From: Fimisoma avicola
GTDB lineage: Bacteria; Bacillota; Clostridia; Peptostreptococcales; Anaerovoracaceae
DNA: 22,011 nucleotides
Direction of reading: 5' to 3'
Assembly: GCA_018714945.1 (NCBI GenBank)
Contig: DVMO01000146.1
Span: 1-22,011, forward strand
Positions 14,315 through 21,219 of the stretch are shown in pieces. The stretch's first letter is position 1, and each line of letters begins with the position of its first letter. Below the pieces are notes generated by a model. The model had not been told where the DNA came from. It saw only the letters and a list, made by a program, of their open reading frames with translations, and ran no database searches. Made by a program: the position numbers and the translations under genes.

Positions 14315-15067
14315 TCATATCCGTTCTATGTTGTCTATCCTCTCCGGCTCAAGCCCTGCTTCCAGCGCTCTGATGAGCGGCTCTTTAAATTCCCCGACTT
14401 TGTCCGGCACATGGGCATCGCTGCCTATGACAAACTTAACATCAAACTTTGCGGCGATCTTTATTTCCTCTGTCGTCAGATGTTTATGCTTTGCGTTTAT
14501 CTCGATCATTGTCCCGGTATCACAGCATGCTGCGGCTATGTCGTGGATGTCAAACGGCCCCTTGTCCCCCGGATGTGTCAGTATGTCGATCTTGTTTTCA
14601 TACAGGGCTTTGAGTATCATGTCGGTGTTTTTCACCAGCAGGGACGAGCTGCCGCTGCCAAAGGCACCTGTCCTGCTGTATATATAATTGGGTACCATAC
14701 CTGCTTTCAGTATCCCGAAGTGATAGCCGGCCAGCAATATGTCCAGCTGCTGTTTGTCTTTTTCTGTTACATCAAGATACGGCGGCACCCGCAATGTGTT
14801 GGCCTCTACACCCAGCAAGACCCTGACCGACGGATATATATCCCTGAGTCTTTGTATCTCAGCTTTCATTTCCGGTATCTTTTCCATCTTCATCCCATAA
14901 GTCAGATGTCCCGGTCCATGGTCAGTGATGGCGATGGAACTGAGCCCCTTTGCAGCTGCTGTCTTTACATTGTCCTCTATCGTACCCTTGCCATGTGAAT
15001 ATATGGTGTGTGTATGATGGTCGTATGTCATCCGGTACTGACATGCGGTCTTTTCGTATTTATCCAA
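14315..15067 (-). CDS. PHP-domain metal-dependent phosphatase/hydrolase
   Basis: 250 residues, YcdX-like PHP domain. These proteins bind two or three metal ions and hydrolyse phosphoesters. Metal ligands are in place: HTH (H18, H20), H25, H50 in ITDHGPG, E88 in GVEAN, H116 in AGYHFG, H165 in LTHPGD, and D217/H219 in GSDAH. Start choice: a TTG at 15067 with GGAGG 9 nt upstream, located in the last codons of murB; the first ATG (codon 13) would begin just before the metal motif and has no better ribosome site. It overlaps murB by 8 nt. A PHP hydrolase between murB and rapZ is a recurrent arrangement in Clostridia; its substrate is unknown. Confidence 0.9.
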   Translation of the reverse strand: MDKYEKTACQYRMTYDHHTHTIYSHGKGTIEDNVKTAAAKGLSSIAITDHGPGHLTYGMKMEKIPEMKAEIQRLRDIYPSVRVLLGVEANTLRVPPYLDVTEKDKQQLDILLAGYHFGILKAGMVPNYIYSRTGAFGSGSSSLLVKNTDMILKALYENKIDILTHPGDKGPFDIHDIAAACCDTGTMIEINAKHKHLTTEEIKIAAKFDVKFVIGSDAHVPDKVGEFKEPLIRALEAGLEPERIDNIERI

Positions 15068-16022
15068 TTATCCTTACCTCCGGCTGGAGCATTACTCCTT
15101 TTTTATCATATACCGTATTTTGGACCAGAGTAATCAGGTCAATTATATCTGTGGCCGTAGCTCCTCCCTTGTTTATGATAAAGCCGCTGTGGAGGGTTGA
15201 CACCTGGGCGCCGCCTATGGCAACGCCTTTCAGCCCTGCTTCTTCTATGAGCCTGCCTGCGAAATATCCTTCAGGCCTTTTAAAAGTGCTGCCGGCAGAT
15301 GGATAACTGACGGGCTGCTTGCTGTTTCGCTTTTCATTGAGTTCTTTCATGACCGCTGCGATCCTGCCGCGATCACCCCCGGCCAGTGTGATGACCGCTC
15401 CGGAAGCGATATATCCATTTTCCTGCAAAATACTGTGCCTGTATCCAAATTCCATTTCTTCTGCAGTAAAAGTCTTTATCTCGCTTCCGTCAGGAGATAC
15501 GGCCCGTACCTCTGTCACTATATCTTTCATCTCACCGCCATATGCCCCGGCGTTCATGAACAGGGCTCCTCCCAGACTGCCCGGTATGCCTGATGCAAAT
15601 TCAAAGCCTGTCAGACTCCTGTCCAGGATATTCCGTGCAAGGGATGACAGCAGCACAGACGCACCGCACCGGAGATAAACTTTTTCTCCGTCTTTTCCTC
15701 TGTCTCCTCCGGATACTTCCTCTATATAAGAAAATCCGCTGCCCAGGCGTATCACTACGCCCTGGTATCCGCTGTCCCTGAACAGTGTATTGGTCCCGTT
15801 CCCCAATATCGTATGAGGTACTCCTGCGTTGCTGACAGCAGAAAGAACTGACAAAAGCTGCTGTTCAGACCCGGCGCATACAACCACGGCCGCCCGGCCT
15901 CCGGCCCGGAAAGAGGTATATTTCCCCATCGGGACATTTTCTTCAATTTCAGCTCCTGTATTTATCAGCAGTTCTTTCAGCCCCGCCATTTTTTCCGTCA
16001 GATGCGCACGCTTCTCTTCCAA
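15060..16022 (-). CDS. murB: UDP-N-acetylenolpyruvoylglucosamine reductase MurB
   Basis: 320 residues. Reduces UDP-GlcNAc-enolpyruvate to UDP-MurNAc with NADPH and bound FAD, the second committed step of peptidoglycan synthesis. Motifs (numbered from the TTG start): YTSFRAGGRA (35-44) and LGNGTN (73-78) for FAD, GIPGSLGGALFMNAGAYGGE (145-164), catalytic Arg195 in GYRHS, Ser245 in AGSTFKRP as proton donor, and Glu315 in QPEVR. Start choice: TTG at 16022 lies 6 nt after a perfect AAGGAGG, whereas ATG 16064 and ATG 15989 have poor ribosome sites. Even so the gene overlaps the end of the AI-2E transporter gene by 74 nt, implying coupled translation. Confidence 0.95.
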   Translation of the reverse strand: MEEKRAHLTEKMAGLKELLINTGAEIEENVPMGKYTSFRAGGRAAVVVCAGSEQQLLSVLSAVSNAGVPHTILGNGTNTLFRDSGYQGVVIRLGSGFSYIEEVSGGDRGKDGEKVYLRCGASVLLSSLARNILDRSLTGFEFASGIPGSLGGALFMNAGAYGGEMKDIVTEVRAVSPDGSEIKTFTAEEMEFGYRHSILQENGYIASGAVITLAGGDRGRIAAVMKELNEKRNSKQPVSYPSAGSTFKRPEGYFAGRLIEEAGLKGVAIGGAQVSTLHSGFIINKGGATATDIIDLITLVQNTVYDKKGVMLQPEVRIIG

Positions 16023-17253
16023 AGATATCCTCCTTGTTGATCTGGTATTTTTCAAAATTTTCATATACTTCTGTCATGGTGGAAAGATTCCTGTCTGCCA
16101 GCCTGTTGTTTATCAGTCTGGCAAAATATATGTAGATGACTGCCATGGTAGGCACTCCCAGTATCATCCCCGGCAGCCCGAACAGGCCTCCTCCCACTAT
16201 GATGGCAAAGAGCACCCAGAAGCTTGCCAGCCTTGTGGTCTTTCCCAATATCTTGGGGGCTATTATGTTGCCGTCGATCTGCTGGAGTATAAGTATCAGC
16301 AGGGCAAATTTAACGGCAGCCCACGGGTCGATGAACAAAAGCAGCACCCCCGATGGAACTGCTCCGATAAACGGGCCGAAGAAAGGGATCACATCCGTTA
16401 TCCCCACAACAACGCTTATGAGCAGAGCAAACGGCAGTCCCAATATGCTCATGGCTATAAAGCATAGTATGCCTACCATTATGGAATCTATGATCTTTCC
16501 GCTGATAAATCCTCCGAAAGTATCGTGACATATGTCAGCAAATTCAAAGAGCTGGGACGCCCTCCCCGGCGAACACACGGCAAGCACTATTTTTTTTGCC
16601 TGGGCCAGAAATATTTCTTTGCTGTTAAGGACATACAGGCATATTATGAACGCTACCAGCATATCTATCACAGCCCCCACAGTTCCCAGAATGCCTTCGG
16701 ATATCCTCAGCAGCAATGTTTCTGCTCCCGGCAGCAGGTTATTCTGCCCCCATTCCAGGAACATGGTATAAGCATTTTCCAGCCTCCCTTCTATCAGATC
16801 GGCAAGGGCAGGGTTTTCTACTATATTGTTTTCAACCCATGCCGTGATGTTCTCTATATAGGCAGGAGCCTCCCTGACAAGGCCCACAACGCTGTTTATC
16901 AGTTCCGGTATTATAAGCATGAAAAATCCGGCAAGAACTATCACCAGCACGGCAAATGATACGAGGCTGGCCACGAACCGGGCCGTCTTGTATCCTCTGA
17001 CCGGAGTCTTTGACCGGTCTTTCCTGTATCTATAGACAAGTTTGAGGGTTCCGTTATATATCGGGCAAAGCAGATAGGCCATGATGATCCCCAGATAAAA
17101 CGGTGTCAGTATGTCGTTTATGGTGCCTGCCATATTCCTGACATTGGCTGTGCTGTAAAGCAGATAATAAAGCAGGAGCAGTCCGGCCCCTGCGGCAAAG
17201 ATACATATGCCCAGTTTTACATATCTGCTTTTTATCCGTTTCTTCTTTTCCAT
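15949..17253 (-). CDS. AI-2E family transporter (PF01594-type permease)
   Basis: 434 residues, with about eight membrane segments and the long periplasmic/extracellular stretch after the second hairpin (about 110-200) typical of the family. Recognisable parts: LTPFYLGIIMAYLLCPIYNG near the N-terminus, GIILCFI-like helices, VVGITDVIPFFGPFIGAVPSGVLLL (about 295-320), and LQQIDGNIIAPKILGKTTRLASFWVLFAIIVGGGLFGLPGMILGVPTMAVIY (about 328-380). Family members are proposed exporters of AI-2 or act as Na+/H+ antiporters; the substrate here is unknown. AGGAGAG precedes the ATG. It is the first gene of the transporter-murB-PHP-rapZ operon. Its last 74 nt double as the murB start region. Confidence 0.92.
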   Translation of the reverse strand: MEKKKRIKSRYVKLGICIFAAGAGLLLLYYLLYSTANVRNMAGTINDILTPFYLGIIMAYLLCPIYNGTLKLVYRYRKDRSKTPVRGYKTARFVASLVSFAVLVIVLAGFFMLIIPELINSVVGLVREAPAYIENITAWVENNIVENPALADLIEGRLENAYTMFLEWGQNNLLPGAETLLLRISEGILGTVGAVIDMLVAFIICLYVLNSKEIFLAQAKKIVLAVCSPGRASQLFEFADICHDTFGGFISGKIIDSIMVGILCFIAMSILGLPFALLISVVVGITDVIPFFGPFIGAVPSGVLLLFIDPWAAVKFALLILILQQIDGNIIAPKILGKTTRLASFWVLFAIIVGGGLFGLPGMILGVPTMAVIYIYFARLINNRLADRNLSTMTEVYENFEKYQINKEDIFGREACASDGKNGGAERTADKYRS

Positions 17254-17288
17254 AATCTCTCTCCTGATCAGTCTCTTTTGACAGATTT

Positions 17289-17317
17289 ATAATACCCCAA
17301 GTTCAATATCTGGTCAA
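17289..17317 (-). promoter_or_regulatory. Promoter of the transporter-murB-PHP-rapZ operon
   Basis: Minus strand: TTGACC (17317-17312), 17-bp spacer, TATTAT (17294-17289). The -35 falls in the final codons of the upstream Fic-like gene. The start of transcription would be near 17282, about 30 nt before the ATG. Confidence 0.7.
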
Positions 17318-18052
17318 CTGGGTCATGAGCCTCAGCCTTTCAAGCAGGGCCTTTTTGAGAGCTTCGGCGCACTCATCGTTTTTTCCGGTCTTTATGTATC
17401 TTTCGATCATCAGGTTGTATTCCTGTTCTTTAAGGTCGAAGGTTATTAGGGGATAACCTTTGCTTATCATATAATAAGCCGCCGCTGACCTGGCTACCAG
17501 CCTGTCATGCTGCCCATACGGAACGATGGCTGCTATCATATCATGTATGGAGGCCGCCATGAGGAAAAACTTTTCACTCTGGGGGTCTATACCGTCAGCC
17601 TCTATCAGCATGCCGGCCAGATGTTCCATCATCCCTGGGATTTCTGACGGCAAGGGCGGCGTATAGCTTAGTTCCTGTATTATGGTATTACGCTTCCTGT
17701 AGCAGCTTCCCTGCCTGTCATCTGCAGCTCCGTCCATGGCCGAGACGAAAACATATATTTCCTTCAGAAGATTGAGCTCAAGTTCTCTTTTCATCTCCGC
17801 CATGCTCCACATTTTGTCGGGAAGCCCGGCTATTTTCTGGACGGCCACATGCTCTCCCACCGACGCATCGCTGCATATCTCTCCGTCGGCCATCGAATCT
17901 GCCTGCTGGGGTGTCAGTGATGAACCTTCGAGTTTAAGGTTGGCGTGGAGCCATTCCCGTTCTTCAATATGCCTGAAATAACTTTTGATATCGGGCGGGA
18001 ACGGCATATGGTTTTTGAGTATGACCATTTTTTTCCTTATCTCTTGCAGCAT
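17303..18052 (-). CDS. Fic-fold protein with degenerate active site (pseudo-Fic)
   Basis: 249 residues. The layout is that of Fic-family AMP-transferases: an N-terminal helix region with WLHANLKLEGSSLTPQQADSM (34-54), matching the usual AIEGNTLT region; then YRKRNTII (118-125); YTPPLPSEIPGMMEHLAGML (130-149), matching the flap and following helix; and HDMIAAIVPYGQHDRLVARSAAAYYMISKGYP (170-201). The last piece aligns without gaps to H..F..IHPFxDGNGRxxR...GYP, but the catalytic motif reads VPYGQHDRLVAR (177-188). Catalytic His, the Gly-Asn-Gly anion loop and the first Arg are all replaced; only Pro and the last Arg remain. The regulatory S/TxxxEG motif also reads NLKLEG. AMPylation is therefore unlikely; a binding or scaffolding role is inferred. 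GGAGG lies 8 nt before the ATG. Confidence 0.75.
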   Translation of the reverse strand: MLQEIRKKMVILKNHMPFPPDIKSYFRHIEEREWLHANLKLEGSSLTPQQADSMADGEICSDASVGEHVAVQKIAGLPDKMWSMAEMKRELELNLLKEIYVFVSAMDGAADDRQGSCYRKRNTIIQELSYTPPLPSEIPGMMEHLAGMLIEADGIDPQSEKFFLMAASIHDMIAAIVPYGQHDRLVARSAAAYYMISKGYPLITFDLKEQEYNLMIERYIKTGKNDECAEALKKALLERLRLMTQLTRY

Positions 18053-18087
18053 TTCTGTTTCCTCCGCAGGATGGCTCTTTCTCTTTT

Positions 18088-18125
18088 ATTTTAGCATACA
18101 ATATTTTCTTTTTCTATGTTATACT
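18088..18125. promoter_or_regulatory. Divergent promoters between the Fic-like gene and the phosphodiesterase gene
   Basis: Plus strand: extended -10 TGTTATACT (18117-18125) with no clear -35, leading to the ATG at 18164. Minus strand: TGC-TAAAAT (-10 at 18093-18088) with TAGAAA (18116-18111) 17 bp upstream as a four-of-six -35. The two polymerase footprints overlap, so initiation may be mutually exclusive. Confidence 0.5.
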
Positions 18126-18163
18126 ATCATTTAGAGCAGATAATTTTGCAGAGAGGAAAACAT

Positions 18164-18742
18164 ATGCGCATTTTAGTAGTAAGCGATACCCACGGTGATC
18201 TTGAAAGATTTGACCGTGTCCTGTCCAAACTTGAAAAAGAATCCCCTGTGGATATGATCGTCCATTGCGGAGACTGTTATGAGGACGCCTTGAACATAAG
18301 GATGTCCTGCGGCATCCCTGTGGCGGCGGTAAAAGGCAACTGTGACCATGAGTTTTCCGAAACCGGTTTCCTGCTGCTTGCCACCGAAGCCGGAGATTTT
18401 CTCGTGACCCACGGCCACATGGAAAATGTGGGCCAGGACTTGCAGCGTCTTTATTATAAAGCGCTGGAAAACGACTGTATCGGCGCCTTATTCGGCCACA
18501 CCCACAGAGGTGTGTTCACCGAGATCGATGGTGTTTACCTGATGAACCCAGGCAGCCTTTCCCGGCCAAGGGACGGTTCAGGCGGCTCTTTTGGGATCAT
18601 AGAGACTGATGATGACCAGGTTTGCGGGAAAATATACAGATACAAAGAATTTACAGAAGGGCAGGCCGCCGGCCCATCAGGCGGCCTGAGGCCCAAAAGC
18701 GGCCGTCTCAGAAGGCTGCTCAATGACAGTGACAGATTATAA
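18164..18742 (+). CDS. YfcE/MJ0936-family metallophosphodiesterase
   Basis: 192 residues. Small calcineurin-like phosphodiesterase of the YfcE family, binding two metal ions and hydrolysing phosphodiesters in the cytoplasm. Motifs are complete: DTHGD in MRILVVSDTHGD, HCGDC, KGNCD, VTHGHM, and GHTH followed by NPGS. An upstream in-frame ATG at 18116 exists, but the ATG at 18164 has GAGAGG just before it and starts the conserved first strand directly. The C-terminal tail after the last strand is unusual: about 30 residues rich in Gly, Arg and Pro, encoded over a strong 9-bp inverted repeat. dsdA starts 14 bp after the stop, so the two are probably co-transcribed. Physiological substrate unknown. 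Confidence 0.92.
   Translation: MRILVVSDTHGDLERFDRVLSKLEKESPVDMIVHCGDCYEDALNIRMSCGIPVAAVKGNCDHEFSETGFLLLATEAGDFLVTHGHMENVGQDLQRLYYKALENDCIGALFGHTHRGVFTEIDGVYLMNPGSLSRPRDGSGGSFGIIETDDDQVCGKIYRYKEFTEGQAAGPSGGLRPKSGRLRRLLNDSDRL
18662..18688. repeat. Inverted repeat inside the 3' end of the phosphodiesterase gene
   Basis: CAGGCCGCC (18662-18670) and GGCGGCCTG (18680-18688) are perfect complements with a 9-nt loop. The position is within codons of the C-terminal tail. It could slow ribosomes or act as mRNA structure ahead of dsdA; no T-run follows. Confidence 0.6.
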
Positions 18743-18756
18743 TACGGAGGTACAAA

Positions 18757-20058
18757 ATGGACATTAAAAAGCTGATGGTTGCCAATCCGGTCATAGGCAA
18801 GATGGCGGCCTGTGAAGAAATTTTCTGGGTCAATCCCCATGCCGGCCAGGACAAGCCTCTGCCATTTGGCAAAGAGGACATGGATGATGCTGAAGCCCGC
18901 CTTGCCCGCTTCGCTCCATATATCGCCAAGGCTTTCCCTGAAACCGCCCGCTCCGGAGGTATCATAGAATCCAAGCTGGTGGAGATCCCAAAGATGAAGC
19001 TCGCCTTAGAGCATATGTGCGGAAATTTTGACGGAAAGCTTTTCCTGAAATGTGACAGCCACTTGCCGATCTCCGGATCTGTCAAAGCCAGAGGCGGTAT
19101 CTATGAGGTGCTGAAATTTGCTGAATCCGTAGCATTGTCCCAGGGACTTCTGACTTTGGATGACGATTATTCAAAGCTGGACAGCGACCGTTTCAGAGAA
19201 CTGTTCAGCCATTACTCTGTTGCTGTGGGTTCCACAGGCAATCTCGGTCTTTCCATCGGCATAATAAGCGCAAAACTTGGATTCAATGTGACCGTTCACA
19301 TGTCAGCCGATGCACGCCAGTGGAAAAAGGACCTGCTCCGTTCCAAAGGCGCCAATGTCATAGAATACCCTGATGACTACCAGAAAGCAGTTGCCGAAGG
19401 CAGAAAAGAGGCCGCTTCTGATCCCATGTGCCATTTCGTAGATGATGAGGGTTCTGCCGACCTGTTCCTGGGATATTCCGTCGCCGCCAAACGCCTGCTC
19501 CCTCAGCTCAAAGAAGCCGGCATAACCGTTGACAAAGATCATCCTCTGTTCGTATATATACCTTGCGGCGTGGGCGGCGCTCCCGGAGGTATCGCTTTCG
19601 GCCTTAAAAAAATGCTGGGAAGCAATGTCCACATACTCTTTGCAGAGCCTACTCACGCTCCTTGCATGACCCTGGGCCTGATCACCGGCCTCCATGACGG
19701 CATATCCGTCCGTGATATAGGCATAGACGGCAAGACCGATGCCGACGGCCTCGCTGTAGGAAGGCCGTCCAGACTGGTCGGCACCATGATGGATACGCTC
19801 CTTGACGGGTGCTATACCATCGGGGATGAAAAGTTATATCCTTTCCTGACGCAGCTTGCTGACAGGGAAAAAATATATATCGAACCATCGTCCTGCGCTT
19901 CCTTCACAGGCCCTTCCCTTGCCGCCGCTTCTGAGGAATATATGGGGGCCTTCGGTCTTAAGGACAAAATGGAGAACGCCTCTCACATCATATGGGCTAC
20001 AGGCGGCAGCATGGTGCCTGACGATGAAATGAAACTGTATTACGAAAGAGGCAAATAG
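18757..20058 (+). CDS. dsdA: D-serine ammonia-lyase (D-serine dehydratase)
   Basis: 433 residues, the DsdA length. PLP-dependent conversion of D-serine to pyruvate and ammonia. Family features: N-terminal MAACEEIFWVNP stretch (about 16-27), PLP Lys in SGSVKARGG (about 106-114), the phosphate-binding STGNLGLSIG loop, ADARQWKKDLLRSKGA, VYIPCGVGGAPGG for cofactor phosphate, AEPTHAPCM, DGLAVGRPSRLVG and EPSSCASFTGP towards the end, and a closing HIIWATGGSMVP. GGAGG ribosome site. Downstream there is no gene for 640 bp. No dsdC regulator or D-serine transporter is adjacent, so the enzyme may serve detoxification or use of serine from peptidoglycan turnover or racemisation. Confidence 0.96.
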   Translation: MDIKKLMVANPVIGKMAACEEIFWVNPHAGQDKPLPFGKEDMDDAEARLARFAPYIAKAFPETARSGGIIESKLVEIPKMKLALEHMCGNFDGKLFLKCDSHLPISGSVKARGGIYEVLKFAESVALSQGLLTLDDDYSKLDSDRFRELFSHYSVAVGSTGNLGLSIGIISAKLGFNVTVHMSADARQWKKDLLRSKGANVIEYPDDYQKAVAEGRKEAASDPMCHFVDDEGSADLFLGYSVAAKRLLPQLKEAGITVDKDHPLFVYIPCGVGGAPGGIAFGLKKMLGSNVHILFAEPTHAPCMTLGLITGLHDGISVRDIGIDGKTDADGLAVGRPSRLVGTMMDTLLDGCYTIGDEKLYPFLTQLADREKIYIEPSSCASFTGPSLAAASEEYMGAFGLKDKMENASHIIWATGGSMVPDDEMKLYYERGK

Positions 20059-20160
20059 CATATTGAACTCCCAGGGGGTACTGGGATCCCAAAGTTACTG
20101 AGATCCCAATGGTACTGAAGCTCCGATGATACTGAAGCTCCGATGATACTGAAGCTCGAT
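20059..20160. repeat. Degenerate 17-bp tandem repeat array, about six units
   Basis: Starts right after the dsdA stop. Units: 20059-20075 (divergent), 20077-20093 (one extra G before it), 20094-20110, 20111-20127, 20128-20144 and 20145-20160 (one base short). Units 3 and 4 differ by one base; the common unit is GATACTGAAGCTCCGAT. Divergence falls from the dsdA end to the distal end, as if copies were added at the far side. No open frame makes sense of it. Confidence 0.85.
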
Positions 20161-20230
20161 GGGCCGCCCGGTCCTTCACCAAGGTTCCGGCCCGCACCTT
20201 ACCGTCCCCTCGGAATCTGTCCCGGCTGAC

Positions 20231-20306
20231 ATCTTTGCATGGTGCGGCTGGTGCTTGTCTCGCCTGCTATCTTTGCATGGAACATCTGATGCTTGTCTCA
20301 CCTGCT
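20231..20306. repeat. 38-bp tandem duplication
   Basis: Two adjoining 38-bp copies, 20231-20268 and 20269-20306, with six differences, five of them clustered in one short block. Both begin ATCTTTGCATGG and end CCTGCT. Non-coding by appearance. Confidence 0.8.
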
Positions 20307-20334
20307 GTTCCACCCAAATCAAATAAAATATCAC

Positions 20335-20361
20335 TTTCAGGGGGAGCGGCTCCCCCTGAAA
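20335..20361. terminator. Strong palindromic hairpin, likely dsdA terminator
   Basis: TTTCAGGGGGAG (20335-20346) and CTCCCCCTGAAA (20350-20361) form a perfect 12-bp stem with a CGG loop, followed on the plus strand by AGCTTTTTC. It is the best member of a local palindrome family and lies 280 bp beyond dsdA. On the minus strand it is also followed by a T-rich stretch, so it may work both ways. Confidence 0.6.
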
Positions 20362-20564
20362 AGCTTTTTCTTAGGAAATCAGGGGGGGCATTTTCGGAGC
20401 TGGATCGGGATCTGGGAATATTTTTGACAATTATAGTTGGCATTTTTCCTTTTTTCTGGTTCTTTTTCTCCCCCTGAAACAATCAAAAACCTTGAAATCG
20501 GTGGAGTCGTTCCCCCTGAAAAATGAAAAATTACCGGAACCGGGGGAGCGGTTCCCCCTGAAAA
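20335..20564. repeat. Cluster of CAGGGGGA/TCCCCCTG palindromic elements
   Basis: Full palindrome at 20335-20361; left half TCAGGGGGGG at 20379-20388; right half CTCCCCCTGAAA at 20468-20479; degenerate copy at about 20501-20520; full copy at 20542-20564. The last overlaps GGAACCG (20536-20542) and CGGTTCC (20549-20555), which form a competing stem. The right arms share TCCCCCTGAAA. Read on the minus strand the copies spell FSGG(A/T)(A/T)PP in short frames, but in different frames, so coding is unlikely. It resembles a small dispersed palindromic repeat. Confidence 0.7.
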
Positions 20565-20605
20565 CAGAGGAAAACCCTTTTTCGGGTGGACATGATACAC
20601 AAAAG

Positions 20606-20652
20606 AAAGAGCCTCGCTGTCACTTGTAAACAAGTGTACAGCGTGGCTCTTT
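20606..20652 (-). terminator. Long hairpin terminator after the nitroreductase gene
   Basis: A 47-nt near-perfect hairpin: AAAGAGCC/GGCTCTTT outer stem, one T-T mismatch, CGCTGT/ACAGCG, a one-base bulge, then CACTTG/CAAGTG around a TAAA loop. On the minus strand it ends in a T-rich run (CTCTTTCTTTTG), about 45 bp after the nitroreductase stop. The plus side is also T-rich, so it probably insulates both directions. Confidence 0.78.
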
Positions 20653-20698
20653 ACTTTCTACAGCTTTAACGGCACAGCCATGCAGGCCAGCCTTTCGC

Positions 20699-21217
20699 TT
20701 ATTCTATTATATTTACAATACCCCTTTTTTCCACATCCTGCGAAGGCTCAGAAGCGGCATACCCCAAGGCGGCAAGGCCATATATCACATGGTCGTCCGG
20801 GATTTTCCACTCTCTGAGTATGGCCCTTATCTCCGGCTCATCGCATATGCCTCTCAGCTGGTTTATCCATACAGAACCTATGCCAAGGGAATGGGCAGCC
20901 AGGAAGATATTTTCCAGTGCGCATGCATCGTCTTCCATTCCCCACCGGCTTTCTCTCTCATTTGTGGGAATTATGAGCACATCCGGGCTGTAAAAGTCAT
21001 AACCCTCACGGCCAAGAGCCTTTCCCACAGCGGCGGCTAATCTCTGTATCTTCAGCCTGTCTGTTATCACTGTGAACTGCCATGTCTGCATATTGCAGCC
21101 CGATGGCGCATACAGGGCTGTCTTGATTATAAGATCCAGATCCTCCCTTTTAATATGTTCCTCCGTAAAAGAGCGGACGCTCCTGCGCGTAAGCAGATTT
21201 CTTATCACTTCGTTCAT
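20699..21217 (-). CDS. Nitroreductase family FMN protein
   Basis: 172 residues, the short single-domain nitroreductase form. FMN-dependent NAD(P)H oxidoreductases that reduce nitroaromatics, quinones or flavins. Visible: RRSVRSF (12-18) and SGCNMQTWQF (about 39-48) for FMN binding, then the DDACALENIFLAAHSLGIGSVWI helix (about 96-118) and VIYGLAALGYA near the C-terminus. AGGAGG lies in the last codons of the upstream permease gene, only 2 bp separating the stop from the ATG, so the two are co-translated. Physiological substrate unknown. Confidence 0.9.
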   Translation of the reverse strand: MNEVIRNLLTRRSVRSFTEEHIKREDLDLIIKTALYAPSGCNMQTWQFTVITDRLKIQRLAAAVGKALGREGYDFYSPDVLIIPTNERESRWGMEDDACALENIFLAAHSLGIGSVWINQLRGICDEPEIRAILREWKIPDDHVIYGLAALGYAASEPSQDVEKRGIVNIIE

Positions 21218-21219
21218 GA

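Noticed and set aside
20424..20452. TTGACA at 20424-20429 as a promoter
   Set aside because: No TATAAT-like element lies 16-18 bp downstream, and no plus-strand gene follows.
20235..20477. 80-codon plus-strand frame in the repeat region
   Set aside because: It is built from the 38-bp duplication and the palindromes, has no ribosome site, and the translation resembles no protein family.
20379..20633. Minus-strand frame with repeated FSGG-T-PP peptides, suggestive of a repeat protein
   Set aside because: The peptide repeats follow from the DNA palindromes, the copies fall in different frames, there is no ribosome site, and a terminator hairpin overlaps the frame start.
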